Of a stretch of 64,000 nt of DNA, positions 56,688 through 64,000 are shown piece by piece. Below the pieces are notes generated by a model. That model made no database searches and had not been told where the DNA came from. It saw nothing but the letters and a program-made list of their open reading frames with translations. The DNA lies in the NCBI GenBank assembly GCA_963580275.1, contig OY756944.1:28585512-28649511 (forward strand). Direction: 5' to 3'. Every line of letters starts with the position of its first letter. Within the stretch, counting starts at the first letter, position 1. Both the position numbers and the translations under genes were made by a program. This DNA is from Crataegus laevigata (lineage: Eukaryota; Streptophyta; Magnoliopsida; Rosales; Rosaceae).

Positions 56688-57551
56688 GTTGCTTGAAGTT
56701 GCAATTGGGTTGGGCTGCTCTGTTTTTGTTTGTGGGTTTAAGTGTGTTCTTTCTTCGGGGTTTAGCTTGTAAACATGTTATTGGTTTTTTGTTGTTTTAG
56801 ACTAAAGGCTCTGTTTTTTTTTTTTTTGGGTGGAAATGAGACTAAAAGCTCTGTTAAGTAGTGTGTTTATGTAAAAGTGTCAACAGTTGTTTCAGTAAGA
56901 AGCAATTTACATTTTTAGATCTTTGTTTCAGTAAGAATTTGGTTTCCTCACATGGCAATCAAAGGACAAGACAGTAAATTGGGGATCAACTATATTTCAG
57001 CGACCAAAAGAGATACTTATCCTCAATGAAATTTAAATCAATTAGTTGGAACATCACGTTAGCAATTAAATAGTTAGTTACTTACTTTACTACACAAAGA
57101 AAGATCGGTCACGAAGAAAAAGCGGTGAAAATTAAACTTACTTAGTATTATAATCAATAGTTTTTAAAAGATAACATTAGCGATTAAATAGTTAGTTGCT
57201 ACACGAAGAAAAAACAGTGAAAATTAAACTTAGCATTATAATCAATAGGTGAAAATTAAACTTAGCATTATAATCAATAGTTCAATTGATTCATCCTTTT
57301 GCGGTAAAACGCTATCAACTCTGGCGAATGAAGATTCACAATCGAACACGAAGTCTCAAACCCACACCGGGCCTTACTGTAGGAGTAATGAGCCCAAACA
57401 ATTGTGACCCAATAAGGTCCAAGGCCCATGGAGTCCACTCCCATTCATTCGTCTTCAACCAAGCAAAGAATGATGGATAAGGAGAAGAAAAATCTCAGTG
57501 CAGCACACGAGCTGTAGTTGTTTGTTATTGTTTGGAGTGTTTGGATTAGCC
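56688..57551. other. HSP70 3' flank and IF-3 promoter, with direct repeats
   Basis: GTGAAAATTAAACTTA with ATTATAATCAATAG occurs three times (57125-57165, 57217-57252 and 57248-57281), and the AGCGATTAAATAGTTAGTTG part twice (57060 and 57178). No gene. Confidence 0.6.
57057..57281. repeat. Imperfect direct repeats in the IF-3 upstream region
   Basis: Shared words TTAAATAGTTAGTT, ACGAAGAAAAA, CAGTGAAAATTAAACTTA and TATAATCAATAG in the same order, read directly. Confidence 0.75.
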
Positions 57552-60520
57552 ATGGCTAGGATCACCACGGGCTTCGCATTGCAACCCATGCTATCCTCCC
57601 CAGCCACCACTTCCAAACCGACGCCGTGTCCGCTCTCACTCTCCTCCGCCGAGTCCAAACACTTCGGCTGCCTACTCCGTTTCAACAGCTCATGTTTCGT
57701 AAATTCCAGCTCTTTCAGCTCCCTCTCATCCACCGTCGGCAGCCGAATCACCGCTCGTTTCGGCGGCGGGCCCCGCTACAACAACTCCAACAATGACTCC
57801 CGGCACTCACGAAAAGGCGAATCCTCCAACGAGGACGAGGCCCTCGATATCTCCAGTGTCAAGTTACTCGATTTATGAAGTGCTTAATGTGCGTTTTTCT
57901 GTTTGTGTTTACGTTAATCAAAATCGAATTTTGAGGTGGTTCCTTGTTGGATGTTTTTGAAACAGGTCGGATACTGTGAGGCTAATCGACGCGAAGCAGA
58001 ACATGGTTTGTGTTTTTGTTTTGTTAATTTTTGCTAATGTCATGTTCAAAACGTGTTCTTTTTGGTTGATGATGAATTGTGAGATTGTTTGTTGTTCCGC
58101 GTAGGTTGGAGTGGTGAGTAAAAGTGAGGCTATTCGACTGGCTGACGATGCTGAACTCGATTTGGTATGCATTTTGCCACCAATTTTTGTTTTGTTTTAC
58201 ATACAATATAAGCTTATATGTTATATGTATATGTGTATGTATATGTAATTATGTATATACATACATAGCAGAACTTCATAAGAGGGACTCCGCTCCTGTT
58301 CGTGGAGCGAAATAAGTTAGCGCCCTCGCATTAACTGTTTCGTGACCATGTATTGGCCACATTGTGGGGCGTAAAAGTGATCTCGAAAACATGAACAAGG
58401 TTTCCCGCTCGCTCTATCGAGTTACAGCCCTTGTTGGGTTCTGCAAGGAAGCATCTCGATAGGTCCACAACAAGAAACAGTCAATATGAGGACACTATCC
58501 GTTCCCACTCCCTCTTAAGAAGGGAACTCTAAGTATATACTTACCTTAAAATTGCATGCGCGTACATACTGCACATAGCCACGTAAGGTTACATGGCATG
58601 TGTAGGGAGATTACTATAGGAGGAAATCAGTTCCTGAAATCTCATCTGCCAACCGTGAATCCAATCTTCAGTTAGACAGTGTCTGCATTCGATCATGTTG
58701 GCTGCCTTTGGCGGTGCCAATGAACTTGGTTCAGTTTTCCTTTTGGAATAGATTTCTAAAAGAAATGTGAACTGAGCATTTTGGTTTATTGTTCTGAAAC
58801 TATGTGTTTGGTATTAGTTCGTAATGAGCACCTGCATTTAGTATATCATGTTGTACGAAATCTCATTTCTTTGAGAATCAATCATTCTTTTTGAGTTTCT
58901 TATGAGTTAGGAAAATGATTTTATAACATGGTTTGAAGACTAATATCTTCTGCATTGTTGCAGGTAATATTATCTGCAGAGGCAGATCCTCCAGTTCTCA
59001 GGATAATGGATTACAAGTATGATATTTTATAAGATGTTAGAAGAACTTCACAATTCTCTTAGTTTTTCCTGTTTCTTATTTGCGATAAATGCTCAAACTT
59101 TACAAATATATCCCCTCATAGTTTTATGTTAGTTTATTGAAGTAAATAAAAATATAGATAGCAAGAGCCGTAATTTCATATTCTGTGGCTCAGGAAGACA
59201 TTGGTAAATGCTTTGTGCAATAATGACAAACTGTGGTAGCACATTGACCAGCATGTTGAGTGTCATTAAAAAATTGGGATCTCGGTGATTTACCTATTCA
59301 TACATATGTATTTACAGGAACCAATCGCCCTAAATATTATGTATTTTTTTTCTTGAATCCTAAAACGAGTAGATCTAATTATCTATACCCCTTCTCTTCT
59401 CTTTGTCAGTAAATATAGGTACGAACAGCAAAAGAAGAAAAGAGACCAGCAGAAGAAAAGTGCAGGTGAGTTTTTTTTTCTCTGTCTTGAGTTTCTGATT
59501 AATGCGTAGTTCTCTGATTTGAGGAAAGATACTAAACGGACCATAGTCTTATCTTGAACGTTAGCGAGCCGCATGGATTTGAAGGAGCTCAAAATGGGGT
59601 AATGCATTAATCTTCCCTTTTTTATTTGTATTTAGTATTATTTCAAATCCCTAGTATTAACATGTTTGTTTGATGTGTAAGTTAATTAATGGCTGAATTA
59701 CATAGATAGATGCTTATGAAAAAAAAAAAATTGTTTGAAATACACAGATAGATATCTGCCCAAAAGTTTGTATGCATAATTTGTTTTTATTTTTTTTTTA
59801 TTTTTTTATTTTTTACCATTATCATTGTGTGTACAGTTACAACATTGACCAACATGATTACTCCGTGCGCTTGAGAGCTGCCCAGAAGTTTTTGAAAGAT
59901 GGTGATAAGGTTTGCTTACATTTGTCATTGATGCCAGAGTTTACCTCCCAATATTGTTCTTATGTTTTTATGTATTTAGCGCTGCAACCAATTTTTGCAG
60001 GTCAAGGTTATAGTCAACTTGAAAGGCCGTGAAAAATGGTTCCGTAATATAGCTGTTGAGCTGATCCAAAAATTCCAGAGTGATGTCGGGGAGGTACTGA
60101 TGTGTATTTGCATTTTGAATCATAAATGGAGTTACATGAACCCCACCACCATAAATTGTTGCTTGAGTTTAAGTCTTTCTTCTTTATGTCTCGATTCACA
60201 AATGAATCCAAAGTGCTTGTTTTTCATATTCCTGAAGTGCTTCAGATTGGTCTGTAATTTTTTTTGTGCTAAAAAATAAACCGTTTGCAGTCCGCTTTAA
60301 GTTCTGGTTATTTTCATTAGGGTTATTCAGTTGCTCTGGTTTTTGATCTTCAATTGTATGATTGTTATATGGGTTGCAGCTTGCAACAGAAGAATCTAGA
60401 CACTTCAGCGAAAAGATGATGACTATGGTTTTAGTTCCCAACAAGGCTGTTCTGCAGAAACCTCAAGAACCGCCAAAGAAAAAAGAAAGCCCTGCCGTGA
60501 AGGAATCAGCTGGTGTCTGA
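57552..60520 (+). CDS. Chloroplast translation initiation factor IF-3
   Basis: Nine exons: 57552-57862, 57966-58005, 58105-58164, 58964-59016, 59410-59465, 59565-59598, 59837-59909, 60001-60093 and 60380-60520, sum 861 nt, 286 residues, frame kept throughout. The Ser/Pro/Thr-rich first ~90 residues (MARITTGFALQPMLSSPATT...) look like a chloroplast transit peptide. The IF3 N-domain follows: VRLIDAKQNMVGVVSKSEAI, ADDAELDLVILSAEADPPVL, RIMDYNKYRYEQQKKKRDQQ. The C-domain follows: MDLKELKMGYNIDQHDYSVR, RAAQKFLKDGDKVKVIVNLK, GREKWFRNIAVELIQKFQSD. A Lys/Pro/Glu tail ends ESAGV. It binds the 30S ribosomal subunit in plastids and controls start codon choice. The exon 1 donor (AA|GTTACT) is unusual but gives the family frame. 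Intron 3 is about 800 bases and holds an odd GC-rich block. Confidence 0.92.
58267..58735. other. GC-rich block inside IF-3 intron 3, possible organelle-derived insertion
   Basis: Between AT-rich intron flanks, this stretch has balanced base composition and long non-AT words such as GGGACTCCGCTCCTGTTCGT, GTATTGGCCACATTGTGGGG, CGCTCTATCGAGTTACAGCC and AAGCATCTCGATAGGTCCAC. Its look resembles plant mitochondrial non-coding DNA. Origin not proven. Confidence 0.4.
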
Positions 60521-62393
60521 GTAGGCTCGAGTTTCAACTGCAGGTTTTACATATAGGTAAACCATTTGTAGTTTCATTTTGTTTTTTCAACTATGTTGGG
60601 AATCTCTGAGGTTGTGTATAGCACTAGAGTAATATATGATTGTACGAGAATAACACACGTAGATTAGATTTTAATGTCAATTAAGAAACTAGCTGAATCT
60701 TGCACACCGTACTAATGTCAATTGAGAAACATTTCTGGTCCACAGATGACGAACATTTTATCATGGTCAGGACCAAAACAGTCCCACAAAAACAACTCAT
60801 CTTGTGTGGACGTATGATCAAACAATGTTGTAATCGTGTTTGATATAAATCTCTTATTTCTAGTTGTTTTCTTCAGAGGAGGAAACGATATGGCGAAAGG
60901 AAACTATAGGCGATTGCATCATCAAATAGTCTTAATCGCTTATTTGGCCTGGTGCTGGACGGTTGCTATTGAAGCAGACAAAGTGGTCAAACCTGGTTAC
61001 GCCTACATTTGTTCATGCATATAGGAGGTAGTGGGATGATGTTATTCGTTGGCAACGAAGAAAAGCTTCCAGAGCATGTGCTTGGAATTTGGAAAGGGGT
61101 CATGTTCTGGTAAGTTGTAACAGGTCTTGCTGGTCGATTTTATATCGAAAATTCGGGTATTGTGCTAATCTGTCTCTGTGTAGATGGGGAGGCTTCAACT
61201 CACACACCTTACTGATTGAAAAGTTGGCTTAGATTCTAAGTATTTTCTGGGTAAGTTGGGTAACTGCTACAGTATTTTTAAGTATTTTCTGGCTGTTTGC
61301 GGTTTAGTGTTTCTTATCGGATAGGCCCACTGTTTATGTTATAGTGTCCAGTCTGAATTCGATCAGGTTGAATATCGTTCTTGAATTTGTGATTAAGCTA
61401 ATGACAACGTAACCAAAAACGTCTTTCCCTCGAGAAAATTTTAGGTTGAGTGGCATGACCGACCACCAAATATCAACACGTTAGACATGTTCGTAATCTT
61501 GATCATGCTTGTGTGGCTATATGTTTGTGAATGTATGCCAAGGTGGAAAGTAAACGACAACATGACGTGTTTATTGGATGGTCGGACAAGCAACATGATT
61601 AGGCTGACCTAATATTTTAAGTTAACTCGTCTCTTATTTACAATGTCACGGACTCACGGCCTATGAACAAAGAGGATATTCAAATGGCAATGAATAATGA
61701 TATCTTCAACACATCATCAACCATCACCCTTATTCTTACCAAAAATAGGTCAAATTACACTTATTCAAAAGAAAAAAAAAATTTATGACGCCACTTTAGA
61801 TTTTCCACTTGCAAATTTAAAAAAAAAAAGTTTTTGAATCAGAAATTACAAATAAACAAAGCAACTTTGGATTTCTACCACGCATTTGAAACAAACGGGT
61901 TCAAATTTTCTGCATTCATTTTGTGTGTAAACTTTGTATGACATATTGCATTGATTAACACATGTTAATAAACTTAATTATCCTTCAAGTGTTCCACAGA
62001 AATGTCACACACAAAATGAATACATAAGATTTGACTCGAAACAAAACACTGCGTTTCACTTGCCAATTACAGCAGAGCAACCTTCTTAGTACGAGGATAT
62101 TGCCATGTGAAATCACCTTTCAATTATATAAAGGTACGTTGTAACTAAACATTCTTTGTTGAGTATAAAAAACTTGTAGCTAGGGACACTAACAATCTAA
62201 TTGACAAGAAAAAAAAAAGAAAAAAAAGAGAAGGTGACGAGGCAAAATCGAGGGTGATGGGGAACGTTGAAAAAGGCGGGAGAGAAGGCGGTTGAGTAGT
62301 ACAGTTTAAGAATGGAAGGAAGGAAAGCTTAGCTTCAAGGCAACGGAGACCCTGCAACTAACAACCACCTTCCGCCACCTGAATCGTTATGTG

Positions 62394-62466
<73 letters not shown>

Positions 62467-62632
62467 ATACATAATTAGGTGAGAGGAGCGACCTCACCCC
62501 CAAATATCCCATGCCACCCTCCTCATAGCTGGCTGTTACTTCCGTTCTTCAACATAAAATAGAAACCTCACCATCTTAGACCATCAGCGTTATTGATCGC
62601 TCTCGAACCTGAAATCGACACAGGCTGCCGCC
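60521..62632. other. IF-3 3' flank and CesA promoter; no other gene seen
   Basis: Only short frames. Holds the CT/CA microsatellite at 62396-62467, about 170 bases before the CesA start. Confidence 0.5.
62396..62467. repeat. Compound microsatellite (CT)n(CA)n in the CesA upstream region
   Basis: About 23 CT units followed directly by about 12 CA units, ending ACACACATACATAA. Lies in the likely promoter or 5' UTR of the CesA gene. Confidence 0.97.
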
Positions 62633-62707
62633 ATGGAAGCCAGCGCGGGACTTGTTGCAGGGTCTCACAACCGCAATGAACTCGTCGTCATTCGTGGCCA
62701 TGAAGAG
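62633..62707 (+). CDS. Cellulose synthase catalytic subunit (CesA), first coding exon only
   Basis: The exon encodes 25 residues, MEASAGLVAGSHNRNELVVI then RGHEE, followed by a GT donor. The GSHNRNELVVI motif is the conserved N-terminus of primary-wall CesA proteins of the CESA2/5/6/9 type. The RING-type zinc finger, transmembrane helices and glycosyltransferase domain must lie beyond the window; none was found in the remaining 1.3 kb. CesA proteins are plasma-membrane subunits of the rosette complex that makes cellulose from UDP-glucose. The start fits the CCGCCATGG context. Confidence 0.88.
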
Positions 62708-64000
62708 GTAGCCAATAATTTCACCTGTAGTAGTTGACCTATTATTACAAAACATTTACAACTTGTACCGCAATATTCAAAATAAATCATTTGATGTTAT
62801 TACTCATCTTAATTATAGTGAACAAACAATTATTGCACATATTATTACCTCTAACATATATGTTCAAAAAGTATAGAGTAAATATATATATGCACAGTAC
62901 TACATATACGTTAAAAAATATTGTACTAATTAATTTTCTTATATATAAATTTATGATGAGCCAATAACATATAGCGAGTATGCTATCCACACACCCCGTT
63001 TTACTTCTTACACACCATTTGTTAATTTCTATCTGTTGATTTTTTTCAATTCATCCGATCCGACTGCAGAAAATTAGAGGGTGTGTGAAAAGTAAAATGA
63101 GGTGTGTGAATATCACACCCCTAACATATATTTTGTAAGTAAATTAATATTGAATCAAATAACATTCCTTTCTTTTGTTGGTAATTATTTTCCATGAATT
63201 ATTAGATATATTTGGCCCATTTAATTATTATAAGATATATGTACAAATAATAGGTAAATTAATTTTGAATCAAATAAAAATGCTTTATTTTGTAAGTAAA
63301 TTAATTTCGAATCAAATAACATTCATTTATTATGTAGGTATTTTATTTTGTATTATCATTACATGTGTGTGTGTGTCTATATATATATATATATATTGGT
63401 TACATTTATATAGTTGTATGCACAAATAATAGGTAAATTAGTATTGGATAAAATAATTGTTTTTTAATGAAGGTAAATTATTTTGTATATATTTGGTTTT
63501 TTTTTTTTTAACAAGCGGTATTATCTTTATTATGTAGGTAAATTATTTTGCATATATTTTACATATTTTGAGTAAATTATTTTTCTTTTTTAAGCAATCT
63601 AACATTTTAAAATTCCAATAGTAGGTGCACCATTTGAATCAATAATAATTTTTTTTGTAGGTAAATTATTTTGCTTGAATTTTTACATATATCATGCAGT
63701 TTTTTTTATTACATGTGTGAAAAATACTTTACCTACATTTATATGTTAAATATAATTTCATTGACTTATTAAGCATGCATTATTACATATGTTAGGCATG
63801 TTTTATTCTTATTATATGTTAGACAATGAATTTATAACATTAATGTTTTTATTTTTGTAAAATCATTAACTCTCCTTTATACAATCCGCATGGAATTAAT
63901 TGCGCATGTAAAACATTTAAATAGGGGTATTTTAGGCATTCGAAATTTTTTAAATGTATAAAGTCAAACATAATTAATGAATTTGTTGATGTAAAATCTA
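62708..64000 (+). other. Start of the first CesA intron, AT-rich
   Basis: No further CesA exon recognised, so intron 1 is at least 1.29 kb. Contains a MITE (62985-63122), TG and TA runs at 63364-63396 and repeated GTAGGTAAATTATTTTG words (63464-63680). Confidence 0.6.
62985..63122. mobile_element. MITE with ACACACCCC / GGGTGTGTG inverted ends
   Basis: CCACACACCCCGTTTTACTT at 62989 is inverted against AAGTAAAATGAGGTGTGTGA at 63090. The centre CATCCGATCCGACTGCAG resembles that of the element at 21105-21255. Confidence 0.75.

Noticed and set aside
60836..61024. 62-residue frame after the IF-3 stop
   Set aside because: Starts at TTG, no family pattern; more likely IF-3 3' flank.
1..64000. CRISPR arrays, operons, bacterial promoters
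   Set aside because: Introns and repeat families show plant nuclear DNA; the tandem repeats found lack CRISPR spacing.

Overview
This is a 64 kb piece of a dicot plant nuclear genome. Genes have GT-AG introns, the intergenic DNA is AT-rich, and MITEs, SINEs and LTR retrotransposons are dense. The repeat families (a 5S-bearing Cassandra LTR, long gypsy LTRs beginning TGTGACATCCC or TGTTACACCC, Harbinger-type elements beginning GAGCAACTC) and the protein sequences look like Rosaceae, probably apple/pear tribe. The genus is an inference. No prokaryotic features, rRNA operons or tRNA genes were seen.

Layout, left to right: (1) 88-2173, the 3' part of a serine carboxypeptidase-like gene (+); (2) 2508-~5000, a decayed copia retrotransposon (-) with one clear LTR and a broken gag, followed by unrecognised minus-strand exons at 5180-5450; (3) 9096-10611, an unnamed DLN-repeat (EAR-like) protein gene (+); (4) 11946-14768, a two-zinc-finger matrin/U1-type protein gene (-); (5) 16132-19335, a truncated gypsy element fused to a Cassandra LTR; (6) 20382-20714, a PMP3/RCI2 membrane proteolipid gene (+); (7) 21845-24721, a Harbinger-type element with nested insertions; (8) 25315-26593, the F-box gene SKIP1 (+); (9) 27049-36484, a cluster of small predicted secreted proteins, all on the minus strand (two clear paralogues, one remnant and two further members), interrupted by a solo LTR with a perfect 5-bp target-site duplication; (10) 37766-41506, tandem repeats, a SINE and a Harbinger element with a dead transposase; (11) 42517-44983, MPS1/PRD2 (-), 11 exons; (12) 46567-50722, eIF(iso)4G (-), 9 exons; (13) 54726-56687, an intronless cytosolic HSP70 (+); (14) 57552-60520, a chloroplast translation initiation factor IF-3 gene (+), 9 exons; (15) 62633-62707, the first coding exon of a cellulose synthase (CesA) gene (+), which runs off the window.

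The genes do not form one pathway. As I recall the Arabidopsis chromosome 5 order, eIFiso4G1, MPS1 and SKIP1 are close neighbours there too, so the core looks like conserved microsynteny, expanded here by transposons and by the small secreted protein cluster. All exon models were read by eye from splice sites, reading-frame continuity and family similarity. Their summed lengths are multiples of three for the complete genes. The least explained and most interesting parts are the secreted-protein cluster, the Cassandra/gypsy chimera and the GC-rich block inside IF-3 intron 3.
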